Assembly: GCA_945862035.1 (NCBI GenBank)
Contig: CAMAXB010000185.1
Location: 1 to 6,179, forward strand
DNA: 6,179 nucleotides
Origin: Opitutus sp. GAS368
Lineage (GTDB): Bacteria; Verrucomicrobiota; Verrucomicrobiia; Opitutales; Opitutaceae
Direction: 5' to 3'
The translations under genes were made by a program, and so were the position numbers. Under the pieces are notes generated by a model. It worked only from the letters and a program-made list of their open reading frames with translations. It had not been told where the DNA came from and made no database searches. This document shows positions 1 to 6,179 of this stretch, one piece after another. How positions within the stretch are numbered: position 1 is the stretch's first letter; the number at the start of each line of letters is the position of its first letter.

Positions 1-1
1 A

Positions 2-1363
2 TTGAGGACGGATGTCGCCGAACGCGATCGGTGCATCGCCCAATCGACCAGCGAGGCGGCCGAGCAGGAGGCCCGGCTGAACGACCTGTCAACCAAGCTC
101 GCGCATCTCCCGCCCGACGCGCTCCAGTGGGCGCAGGCTCTCCGCGACAAGGACGTCCACATTCGGAACCTGGAAGCGGTCGTCGCCGGCCAAAAGGCCT
201 CGATCGGTGAGCGTGACGCATCGCTGGCAAACCTTCATAACGGCCTTGTTGCCCTTGAAAGCGCCAAGCACTACGGCTCGCTGCTCGCGGAGAAGGAGGC
301 GGTTCTCCAGGCGCTGCATACCGCTTGTATGGAGCGGGAGAAAGTGATCCAGCAACTTAGCATCAAGACCGCTGGCTTTGGCCGCTTGGTGCAGCTTGGA
401 CAAGCCGCGCGCGCGCACATCCGACTGAAGTACACCACCCCATTGAACCGCTGGTTATTCCAGAAATTGGTCGAGGGTCACTGGATGCAGATCGGTGTCC
501 TCCGCCACTATGAACCCCGCCCCCTGAAGTGGGACCGCTTTCCCAAGCCAACCCTGCCAGAAACGAGGCTTCCCTTGATCGGCGTGGTCACACCGTCCTA
601 CGGCCAGGAAAAATTCATCGAGAGCACTTTGCTGAGCGTGCTCAACCAGAGCCATCCCCGCCTTCTCTACGTGGTCCAAGACGGTGGGTCGAAGGACGCG
701 AGTCCGCAGATCATCGCGCGCTATGCCGATCGCCTGACGCACTGGGAATCGGTCAAGGACAAAGGGCAGGCCGACGCGATCCGCAAGGGTTTCGCTCATA
801 TTGCGGACCGGCTTGGACCGGACGATGTCATGGCTTGGCTGAACTCGGACGACCTGATCGCGCCCCACGCCCTGCGGTTTGTGGGCGAGTACTTTGCGAA
901 AAATCCAGCGGTCGACGTCGTCTACGGACACCGCATCATTATCGATTCCGCCGACAAGGATGTTGGCCGCTGGATCATGCCCCGGCACGAGCCGAAGTCG
1001 CTCGAGTGGATCGACTACGTTCCCCAGGAAACCCTGTTTTGGCGCAAGCGTGCGTGGGATCTGGCGGGGGGGATAGACCCCTCGTTCCAGTTCGCCCTCG
1101 ATTGGGACCTGCTTGCACGCTTCACCCAAGCAGGTTGCAGGATCGTCCGCCTACCCTATTTTCTGGGCTGCTTCCGCGTTCACTCGGAGCAGAAGACCAG
1201 CCAAGCGATTCATACCGTCGGCGCCACGGAAATGGCCCGTATCCGCCAGCGCTTCCATGGCGCCAATCAGGACAATCACGAGGAAATCAACCGCTGGGCC
1301 CGCCGGATCCGCCGGCAGGGGGCCCTCACCGCCCGGCTTGCCGACTTCGGAATCCGCTTCTAG
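2..1363 (+). CDS. Coiled-coil family 2 glycosyltransferase (5' end outside window)
   Basis: This is a cytoplasmic GT-A fold glycosyltransferase of family GT2, expected to transfer a sugar from a nucleotide-sugar donor onto a growing glycan; donor and acceptor are unknown. Residue numbers count from the TTG at base 2. Residues 1-120 are charged, heptad-like coiled coil. Residues 121-190 are a basic linker ending in a proline-rich stretch (YEPRPLKWDRFP). The catalytic domain starts at about 192 with IGVVTPSYGQ. It contains DGGS (227-230, nucleotide binding), NSDD (281-284, the DxD-type metal/donor site), PQET (341-344) and DWDLLARF (367-374, the acceptor/general-base region), then YFLGCFRVH (386-394). 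The frame is open to the window edge and the coiled coil is already under way, so I treat it as 5'-partial rather than as starting at TTG. The stop is TAG, 21 bases before the next gene. The GT2 call is firm; the specificity is not. Confidence 0.9.
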   Translation: MRTDVAERDRCIAQSTSEAAEQEARLNDLSTKLAHLPPDALQWAQALRDKDVHIRNLEAVVAGQKASIGERDASLANLHNGLVALESAKHYGSLLAEKEAVLQALHTACMEREKVIQQLSIKTAGFGRLVQLGQAARAHIRLKYTTPLNRWLFQKLVEGHWMQIGVLRHYEPRPLKWDRFPKPTLPETRLPLIGVVTPSYGQEKFIESTLLSVLNQSHPRLLYVVQDGGSKDASPQIIARYADRLTHWESVKDKGQADAIRKGFAHIADRLGPDDVMAWLNSDDLIAPHALRFVGEYFAKNPAVDVVYGHRIIIDSADKDVGRWIMPRHEPKSLEWIDYVPQETLFWRKRAWDLAGGIDPSFQFALDWDLLARFTQAGCRIVRLPYFLGCFRVHSEQKTSQAIHTVGATEMARIRQRFHGANQDNHEEINRWARRIRRQGALTARLADFGIRF

Positions 1364-1384
1364 AACCGACCCCTTTACGAACGC
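1364..1384 (+). other. 21-base gap without Shine-Dalgarno sequence
   Basis: This short spacer separates the TAG of the GT2 gene from the ATG of the large membrane protein. It contains no GGAG- or AGGA-like purine run, so translation of the downstream gene may start by coupling or by an SD-independent route. The ATG is the only plausible start: none of the seven in-frame codons in the gap is ATG, GTG, TTG or CTG, and the hydrophobic first membrane segment begins directly after it. I see no promoter or terminator. Confidence 0.6.
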
Positions 1385-4300
1385 ATGATCGCCCTGCTCC
1401 TTGTTATCGGCCTTTTTCTCTACCTGACCTTCGTCGGCCAGGCCGTGGTCAGTCTGCTCAAGCCGAGGCTCGGCGTTCTCTGGAGCTGGTTTATTGCGCC
1501 CACGGTGGGCTTGGCGCTCGTCGTGGTCCTAGTCACTCGTCTCAACGTTTGGGGAATCCCGGTCAAGGATTTCGGTCCGTGGCTGACCATTGGCCTGGCG
1601 GTTGCGAGCGCGGCGATCTTTGCGTGGCGCCGCCCGACGTTTCCCTGGCGCAAGCTCGCGCCCTTCTTTCTCATCGTTGTCGGCTATCTCCTGTATACCG
1701 GCTGGCCCATGCTGCGATTCGGGTTCAACTGGATCTCCTACGGTAACGACGACATGGCCAACTACTGCCTGGCGGCGGAACGGTTCCTGCACCATGGGTA
1801 CTACGACATCCCCCGGCAAACCGACCTCGAGGGCGGGAACTACACCCAGCACTACTGGTTCATGCACGGGTTGCAGCAGATTCGACCCGGAGCAGAGCTG
1901 ACGCTCTCTTGGATCAGCTCGATCACCGGCCTCAAGGCGCACGAGGTCTTCATGCCCTGCATCCTGATGCTGAGCGCGCTGCAAGTATTTGCGCTCGGAG
2001 CTTTCGTGATGTGGCGGGGTCGCAACCGCAGACTGGTCCTGATTGCCATGGCGCTCTTCGCCACCAGCCCGCTTTTTGGCCTCGGCACCCTTTACCAGTT
2101 GATCGCCCAGGTCGGCGGCATCTCCCTCCTGCTCGCAGCCACCTCCCTGCTCCTCACCACGCGACATCTGACGGTGCGCAAGACGCTGCTCGCCGGCCTA
2201 ATTACAGCCTGCCTTGGCATTCTCTATCCCGAGGTCGCGCCCTTTGTCGCTCTCTCGATTCTGCTCCTGGTCCTTCGCACCCGCTATTTCGGCACGGAAA
2301 AACTCCGCCCTTACCTCTTCTTCGTCTCGGGGACAGCCGTACTCACGTTCCTCTTCATCGGCACCAACACCTACCAGTTCATCAATACGCTGGTCATGCA
2401 GTCGGTGGGTTCAGCCGGCCTCGGCGCAATGACGGAGATCAATGACCAGGCCGGTGGCCTGATCCTCTTCCCTTGGACGCTGGTGCCGTCGTTCGTCCCC
2501 ATGCTCTTCGGCCTGCATGCGTTCGGAGTCGTCGGCACCGACCCGCTGATCTCCATTCTGATCATTGTCGGCTTCATCCTTCTGGGCTACGTGATCACCT
2601 GCGCGCTGCGCAATCTTGGGCGGGGTACACCCGCGGGCTACCTCGCCTGCGTGATGTTTCCGCTCGGCTTTTTCCTTTTCTTCAAGGGCCAGGATTTCGG
2701 TCTCTTCAAGCTGGCGATGTTCGTGCAGCCGATCATCACCCTTTTTGTGGCGGAAAGCTTCCTGCGCTTCGTCCACCACGATTCGGCGAAGATCCGCCGC
2801 AACAGTCGCCTCGTGCTCGCCGGGTTCGCCGTTCTCACGATCCCGGCCCACACCTATTACTCGTACGCCTCTCTCGGGACCTACGGCGGTGGTCTGACTG
2901 AAATCGTGGGCGCCTCGGCCAACGGAGTCGCATTTTCTCCACCGGCTGACCTCGTTTACGACGGGATCGAAAGTGACATCAACAATGTGGTATCGGCCAA
3001 GATGCTGGCGCAGTACACCCAGGGGATCGACACCCGCTTCCTCTCCCGCAGCTACATGGACAATATCGCGAACATCGCGGTGCTGAAGTTCCTCCGCACC
3101 CCCGATCCTGACCTCGGCCCGCAGGCGCGGCTGATCGAAAAGCTCTCCCTCCTTCGCTTCCTGCTGCCCGATGAGCTCATGTTCGGTGAAGTGCCGGACT
3201 ACCGGGTCATGTCGATCCAGAAGCTCGACAATAACTGGACTGAAACCAGTTCGCGCCACCTGTCATTCCGCGACCGCCTTTTTGTCGCGGTGCGCGCCGA
3301 CCTCGACCACTTCAACAAACAGAATCCCGGAAACGGTTGGACGGTGCAGAACATGTACCAGTACAAGCTCAAGACTGAGGTCAGCGACCGGCTGGTCTTC
3401 ATCCATTCGGAACTGAGTCCTCACTACTACTCCGCAGCCCGATTCAAGGCAGCTTTCTTCCAGCGCGAGCCCGAGCCGATCACGGAAGGCGAGGTGTACT
3501 TCCACGGCACCGGACGGTACAATCTGTTCAACGTCATCAACCCTTCGGCGAACTTGCGCATGATTATCGATTTTTCGCGCACTTCACTCGGTCGCGGCCG
3601 GTCAAAGTTACCCGAAAATGCCCGCGTGATCGGCGACGACGACTATGCTCTTCCCTTTGTCGGTCACGGTTCGGCCCGCATTGTATCGGGACCGCTCAAG
3701 CCTGAGTACTTCGAGCAGCAAGCCTACCTGACGATTGACTTCGGCGAGGTCGCGCAGCCGATCGACAAGCCGAAAACCGGCTTGATGAACCTCTATGGCG
3801 TCCGGTTCAACCTCGACGACCGCCGTTTGATCGGCTTCACCCGCGACATCTCCGTCATCACGGAAGAGCAATATCTCGCCTTGCCCCGGCCGCTCAAGAT
3901 CAGCGAATTTCCCCGCGATCTGATTGACAATCCTGGGCTCGAGTATTCGGGCCTCTTTGAGGACGGCTGGATGGCCGAGGAGGCGCTGTTCCGCCTTGGG
4001 CCGTCCGCTCCGGGACAGGTGCTGACCTTCAGGGGCTTCGTCCCCGACACGGCAAATTTCCGCACGACTGGCGTCAATGTCACGATCTCGATCAACGACA
4101 AACCGACCGAGATCGTAAATCTCAGGTCAGGCGAATTCACCCTCACCCGCCTCATGCGCGAGGCGAGCCAGATCACCTCCATCTCGCTGCGTTTCTCCGC
4201 CGCTGAGGTGTACGGCAACGACGACCCGCGGGCTGTCTCGGCCTACGTGAAGGAACTGTCGATCAGCGACCAGCCAGCCCTTGGTTCCGCCCGAAACCTA

Positions 4301-5017
4301 GCCAACGCTCAGGGCCAGCGCATCGAGTTGGCCGAGGTCGACGAGGACGGATGGATGGGAAGGAGTGCTACGATCACGGTCCCGGCCTTTAGCGACTACC
4401 GCGTGCTCAAGGTTGATCTTGAGTACCCTGGCTGGGCGCCAAACCCGGCCAACACCCTCAGCGTGATTCATTCCGACTCCCCCGCTGAGCCCATTACGGT
4501 CGCCAAAGGCTCGTACCAAAGCGTCGTTCGACCGCTCGACGCTGGCCGCTCCGCCGACGTTCGCCTTGAGGCCGGCAGCCTCTTCCCGCTGCCCAACGAC
4601 ACACGCGAGCGCTCTTTCCTCATCAAAAACATCTCGGTCGAAAATCTTGGTCAGACGGATCTCTTTGCCCGCGGCTGGCACCCCTCTGGCTACCGCTTCC
4701 AAATCGCGGGAGCCGACAACGACGGCTGGGTTGATCGCCAACTGGCCGTGACCTTCCCTGCGACCGATCGCTTTCGTGAAGCGATCATCGAGGTCATCCG
4801 CTTCCCGGCCAAGGCAGACCTCCCACTTGCCGTGGCCGTCGACGGCTCCGCGACGGCCAACCGCGAACTGGGGCTTGAACGCACCGAACGCATCATCATT
4901 CCGCTTTCGGCCAGCCGCGCCGTCACCGCGTCGCTCCTCGCTGAACGCACCTTCCCACTCGCCGCACCGGATCCGCGCTCACGGTCCTACCGCATCGTGA
5001 ACATCGATTTCAAGTAA
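1385..5017 (+). CDS. Large polytopic membrane protein with beta-rich repeat C-terminus, candidate GT-C glycosyltransferase
   Basis: I do not recognise a named family for this 1210-residue protein. Residues 1-495 are a membrane domain with about 14-15 hydrophobic segments: roughly 2-25, 32-52, 63-81, 91-110, 187-210, 216-234, 236-258, 265-299 (probably two), 310-328, 358-382, 386-408, 417-434, 440-460 and 475-493. A polar loop at about 111-186 carries GNDDMANYCLAAERF (120-134), an acidic then aromatic/Ala pattern like the first outer loop of GT-C enzymes that use polyprenyl-phosphate sugars. A late segment has FGLFKLAMFVQP (438-449), with a lysine inside a hydrophobic stretch. Residues 496-1210 are soluble: a mixed linker to about 618, a beta-rich domain at about 619-835, then three related modules (850-963, 978-1088, 1103-1210). 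The family 2 polyprenyl-phosphate glycosyltransferase gene directly downstream supports a role in lipid-linked sugar transfer at the outer face of the membrane. Enzymatic activity is inference; the protein could instead be a structural or polymer-binding membrane component. The reading frame and membrane nature are sure. Confidence 0.9.
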   Translation: MIALLLVIGLFLYLTFVGQAVVSLLKPRLGVLWSWFIAPTVGLALVVVLVTRLNVWGIPVKDFGPWLTIGLAVASAAIFAWRRPTFPWRKLAPFFLIVVGYLLYTGWPMLRFGFNWISYGNDDMANYCLAAERFLHHGYYDIPRQTDLEGGNYTQHYWFMHGLQQIRPGAELTLSWISSITGLKAHEVFMPCILMLSALQVFALGAFVMWRGRNRRLVLIAMALFATSPLFGLGTLYQLIAQVGGISLLLAATSLLLTTRHLTVRKTLLAGLITACLGILYPEVAPFVALSILLLVLRTRYFGTEKLRPYLFFVSGTAVLTFLFIGTNTYQFINTLVMQSVGSAGLGAMTEINDQAGGLILFPWTLVPSFVPMLFGLHAFGVVGTDPLISILIIVGFILLGYVITCALRNLGRGTPAGYLACVMFPLGFFLFFKGQDFGLFKLAMFVQPIITLFVAESFLRFVHHDSAKIRRNSRLVLAGFAVLTIPAHTYYSYASLGTYGGGLTEIVGASANGVAFSPPADLVYDGIESDINNVVSAKMLAQYTQGIDTRFLSRSYMDNIANIAVLKFLRTPDPDLGPQARLIEKLSLLRFLLPDELMFGEVPDYRVMSIQKLDNNWTETSSRHLSFRDRLFVAVRADLDHFNKQNPGNGWTVQNMYQYKLKTEVSDRLVFIHSELSPHYYSAARFKAAFFQREPEPITEGEVYFHGTGRYNLFNVINPSANLRMIIDFSRTSLGRGRSKLPENARVIGDDDYALPFVGHGSARIVSGPLKPEYFEQQAYLTIDFGEVAQPIDKPKTGLMNLYGVRFNLDDRRLIGFTRDISVITEEQYLALPRPLKISEFPRDLIDNPGLEYSGLFEDGWMAEEALFRLGPSAPGQVLTFRGFVPDTANFRTTGVNVTISINDKPTEIVNLRSGEFTLTRLMREASQITSISLRFSAAEVYGNDDPRAVSAYVKELSISDQPALGSARNLANAQGQRIELAEVDEDGWMGRSATITVPAFSDYRVLKVDLEYPGWAPNPANTLSVIHSDSPAEPITVAKGSYQSVVRPLDAGRSADVRLEAGSLFPLPNDTRERSFLIKNISVENLGQTDLFARGWHPSGYRFQIAGADNDGWVDRQLAVTFPATDRFREAIIEVIRFPAKADLPLAVAVDGSATANRELGLERTERIIIPLSASRAVTASLLAERTFPLAAPDPRSRSYRIVNIDFK
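3932..5014 (+). repeat. Three tandem ~125-residue modules at the C-terminus of the large membrane protein
   Basis: Self-comparison of the protein shows three diverged copies, at about 3932-4273, 4316-4648 and 4691-5014 (residues 850-963, 978-1088 and 1103-1210). Each opens with an acidic-DGW signature (EDGWM at 859, EDGWM at 987, NDGWV at 1112). Each closes with D-x-R, then a serine and a beta-strand: DPR 947-949 with YVKELSI, DTR 1072-1074 with FLIKNISV, DPR 1196-1198 with YRIVNIDF. The DGW-to-DGW distances are 128 and 125 residues, and D-x-R to D-x-R 125 and 124. The alternating hydrophobic pattern suggests a beta-sandwich, perhaps carbohydrate-binding; that function is inference. At DNA level only the motif is close (15 of 16 bases match between 3959 and 4343), so the duplication is old rather than recent. 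Confidence 0.75.
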
Positions 5018-5047
5018 GCCACCGCCCGTCTCCCGCCCGCCATCGCC
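5018..5047 (+). other. 30-base C-rich gap without Shine-Dalgarno sequence
   Basis: This spacer lies between the TAA of the large membrane protein and the ATG of the polyprenyl-phosphate glycosyltransferase. It is strongly C-rich (19 of 30 bases are C) and holds no purine-rich ribosome binding site, hairpin or terminator. The gap is open in the frame of the downstream gene but has no alternative ATG, GTG, TTG or CTG, so the ATG at 5048 stands as the start. That start also fits the family, in which the first beta-strand (LSLVVPVY) follows almost at once. Confidence 0.6.
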
Positions 5048-5998
5048 ATGCTCCTCAGTCTCGTCGTTCCGGTCTACAAGGAAGAAAAAAACATCCCCGA
5101 GTACCTTCGGCGGATTCGTCCGATCCTGTCCGGCGTCACCGAGGATTATGAAATCATCTTTTCGCTCGATCCGTCGCCGGATCGGACGGAGGACGTTATC
5201 CTCGAGGAGCGCGCGCGCGACGAGCGCATCAAGTTGCTCAAATTCTCCCGCCGCTTCGGGCAGCCCATGGCGAGCCTCGCCGGCCTCAGCTACTCCCAAG
5301 GCGACGCCGTCATTGTGATGGATGTCGATCTGCAGGACCCGCCGGAACTCATTGAGCAAATGGTGGCCAAGTGGCGCGAGGGATACGACGTCATCTTGCC
5401 CCAGCGCCGACAACGCACCGGCGAACCGTGGATCAAGAAGCTCGTGGCCGAGACCGGCTACAAGGTGATCAACAAGATCGCCGACGTGAAGATCCCGCCG
5501 AACACCGGCGACTTCCGCCTGATGTCACGCCGCGTGGTGGAGGAGGTGGTGCGGCTGAAGGAGAGCCACGGCTTCCTCCGTGGCATGGTCGCCGTGGTCG
5601 GTTTCAAGCAGTGCCTGATCCCGTTTGATCGCACCGCCCGTTTCGCAGGCGAGACCAACTACAATCGCTTCTTTGGTTCCCTGCGTATCGGCTTCAACGG
5701 GATATTCTGCTTCTCGACGTACGCGCTGACCCTCAGCACGCAACTCGGCTTCCTGCTAGCCGCCGCCTCCATCGGCATTGCCCTGTTGTACTTGGCGATG
5801 AAGCTCGCCGGCTTCCCCTTCCCCGTGGGAAATCCTACCATCGTTATCCTGACCCTGCTGATGGGGGGCATTCAGCTGATCAGCATCGGCATCCTCGGCG
5901 AGTACATCGGGCGTATCTACGAGGAAGTTCGCGCCCGACCTAAATTCATCGTCGACCGTGCTGAAGGGGTCGGTCAGCGCCGGGCAGCACGGGACTGA
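5048..5998 (+). CDS. Polyprenyl-phosphate glycosyltransferase, GtrB/DPM1-like
   Basis: This 316-residue protein should transfer a sugar from a nucleotide-sugar to undecaprenyl phosphate on the cytoplasmic face of the inner membrane, giving a lipid-linked donor for outer-face glycosylation. The GT2 domain shows VVPVYKEEKNI (6-16), a nucleotide-binding motif SLDPSPDRT (39-47), FSRRFGQ (66-72), the catalytic MDVDLQDPPELI (91-102), NTGDFRLMSRRVV (152-164), RGMVAVVGFKQ (178-188) and RFAGETNYN (198-206), in the order typical of the GtrB/DPM1 type. Two membrane segments follow, at about 226-251 and 263-287, then the characteristic GEYIGRIYEEVRARPKF tail (284-300). Length and layout match the family. 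One oddity: the usual DDGS motif reads LDPS, losing the first aspartate while keeping the second (D41). Which sugar is used cannot be told. The partner is probably a GT-C enzyme, plausibly the upstream gene product 30 bases away. Confidence 0.93.
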   Translation: MLLSLVVPVYKEEKNIPEYLRRIRPILSGVTEDYEIIFSLDPSPDRTEDVILEERARDERIKLLKFSRRFGQPMASLAGLSYSQGDAVIVMDVDLQDPPELIEQMVAKWREGYDVILPQRRQRTGEPWIKKLVAETGYKVINKIADVKIPPNTGDFRLMSRRVVEEVVRLKESHGFLRGMVAVVGFKQCLIPFDRTARFAGETNYNRFFGSLRIGFNGIFCFSTYALTLSTQLGFLLAAASIGIALLYLAMKLAGFPFPVGNPTIVILTLLMGGIQLISIGILGEYIGRIYEEVRARPKFIVDRAEGVGQRRAARD

Positions 5999-6026
5999 AG
6001 TTCCAACGACCCAGACGGCACGCCCA
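5999..6026 (+). other. 28-base gap without Shine-Dalgarno sequence
   Basis: This spacer lies between the TGA of the polyprenyl-phosphate glycosyltransferase gene and the next ATG. It holds no convincing ribosome binding site (the best purine run is only GACGG, 8 bases before the ATG) and no inverted repeat followed by T residues, so transcription probably continues into the next gene. Confidence 0.5.
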
Positions 6027-6179
6027 ATGCAGGATCCCGTCCGAATCGCGGCTGCCCTCTTGGTCATCCTCCAGACCGCGCTCGTCGCGGCGATCGCAGT
6101 CCGCGGGCTCAACGCCAAGCGCGGCGGGATCGCCGCCGAACTCGCCGTCATGGCTGTCGCCGCGGTCGGCGCTCTTTGG
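6027..6179 (+). CDS. Start of an unidentified membrane protein (3' end outside window)
   Basis: An ATG at 6027 opens 51 codons that run unbroken to the window end. The product starts MQDPVRIAAALLVILQTALV, giving a hydrophobic segment at about residues 6-26, then a short basic turn (RGLNAKRGG, 26-34), then a second hydrophobic stretch from about 35 onward. This is the pattern of a polytopic inner-membrane protein with its first hairpin loop on the cytoplasmic, positive side. It does not look like a cleaved signal peptide, because no A-x-A site precedes a polar region. Its position directly after a GtrB-like gene would suit a flippase or another glycosyltransferase of the membrane type, but the fragment is too short to tell and does not obviously resemble GtrA. 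It lies on the same strand and close behind its neighbour, so probably in the same operon. That it is a gene is likely but rests on composition and context alone. Confidence 0.6.
   Translation, partial: MQDPVRIAAALLVILQTALVAAIAVRGLNAKRGGIAAELAVMAVAAVGALW

Noticed and set aside
2..4. TTG as a genuine start codon of the GT2 gene
   Set aside because: The frame is open to the window edge and the coiled coil is already under way, so the real start is most likely upstream. Nothing before it can be inspected.
406..420. Alternating purine-pyrimidine CG run that could form Z-DNA
   Set aside because: It encodes part of an Ala/Arg-rich linker in the GT2 gene, and such runs arise readily from GC-rich codons. 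No regulatory context was seen.
455..1129. 224-codon open frame on the - strand
   Set aside because: It is antisense to the GT2 catalytic domain, whose motifs are unambiguous. No motif or start context supports it.
529..1746. Long open frame (405 codons) on + strand overlapping the GT2 gene and the start of the membrane protein gene
   Set aside because: Its product is rich in Arg, Pro and Gly with no domain-like pattern. It overlaps strongly supported coding sequence in another frame, as expected of GC-rich DNA with few stops in alternative frames.
1529..2167. 212-codon open frame on the - strand
   Set aside because: It is antisense to the membrane segments of the large protein, and its charged Gln/Arg/Glu/Gly-rich product is the usual mirror of hydrophobic codons.
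2411..3259. 282-codon open frame on the - strand
   Set aside because: It lies wholly inside the large membrane protein gene and gives a product dominated by Glu, Asp, Arg and His without recognisable motifs, so it is an antisense shadow.
4766..4786. Perfect 8-base inverted repeat with a 5-base loop
   Set aside because: It lies inside the third module of the large protein, has no T-run after it and is far from the gene end, so it is probably a chance hairpin in coding sequence and not a terminator.
1..6179. Mobile elements, tRNA or rRNA genes, CRISPR arrays, attachment sites, promoters and terminators
   Set aside because: Coding sequence fills all but about 80 bases of the window. I saw no terminal inverted repeats, transposase motifs, short regularly spaced repeats, cloverleaf-like sequences or hairpins followed by T-runs.

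Overview
This window is a compact, single-strand gene run from a GC-rich (about 60% by eye) bacterium. It looks like part of a cell-surface polysaccharide or glycoconjugate assembly locus. All genes read on the + strand, separated by gaps of only 21, 30 and 28 bases, so they are probably co-transcribed. No host marker gene is present. The combination of high GC, start codons without Shine-Dalgarno sequences, a coiled-coil/family 2 glycosyltransferase and a giant membrane protein with beta-rich repeats reminds me of Verrucomicrobiota (Opitutae-like). That placement is an impression, not a demonstration.

Layout: (1) Bases 2-1363 hold the 3' part of a family 2 glycosyltransferase (GT2) whose N-terminus is a coiled coil; the gene enters from outside the window. 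(2) Bases 1385-5017 encode a 1210-residue protein. Its N-terminal ~495 residues are a polytopic membrane domain, with an acidic first large loop that recalls GT-C type glycosyltransferases. Its C-terminal ~715 residues are soluble and probably extracytoplasmic: an unrecognised beta-rich domain, then three tandem copies of a ~125-residue module that I found by self-comparison. (3) Bases 5048-5998 encode a complete polyprenyl-phosphate glycosyltransferase of the GtrB/DPM1-like type. (4) Bases 6027-6179 are the first 51 codons of a further membrane protein that runs off the window.

How they may work together (inference): the GtrB-like enzyme would charge undecaprenyl phosphate with a sugar on the cytoplasmic face. 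After flipping, a GT-C type membrane enzyme, for which the 1210-residue protein is the best candidate here, would transfer that sugar to a surface glycan or protein on the outer face. The coiled-coil GT2 would act in the cytoplasm on chain assembly. The sugars, the acceptor and the flippase cannot be read from this window.

The most unusual item is the 1210-residue protein with its triplicated C-terminal module. I see no RNA genes, insertion sequences, CRISPR arrays, recognisable promoters or terminators, and no gene-free stretch longer than 30 bases.
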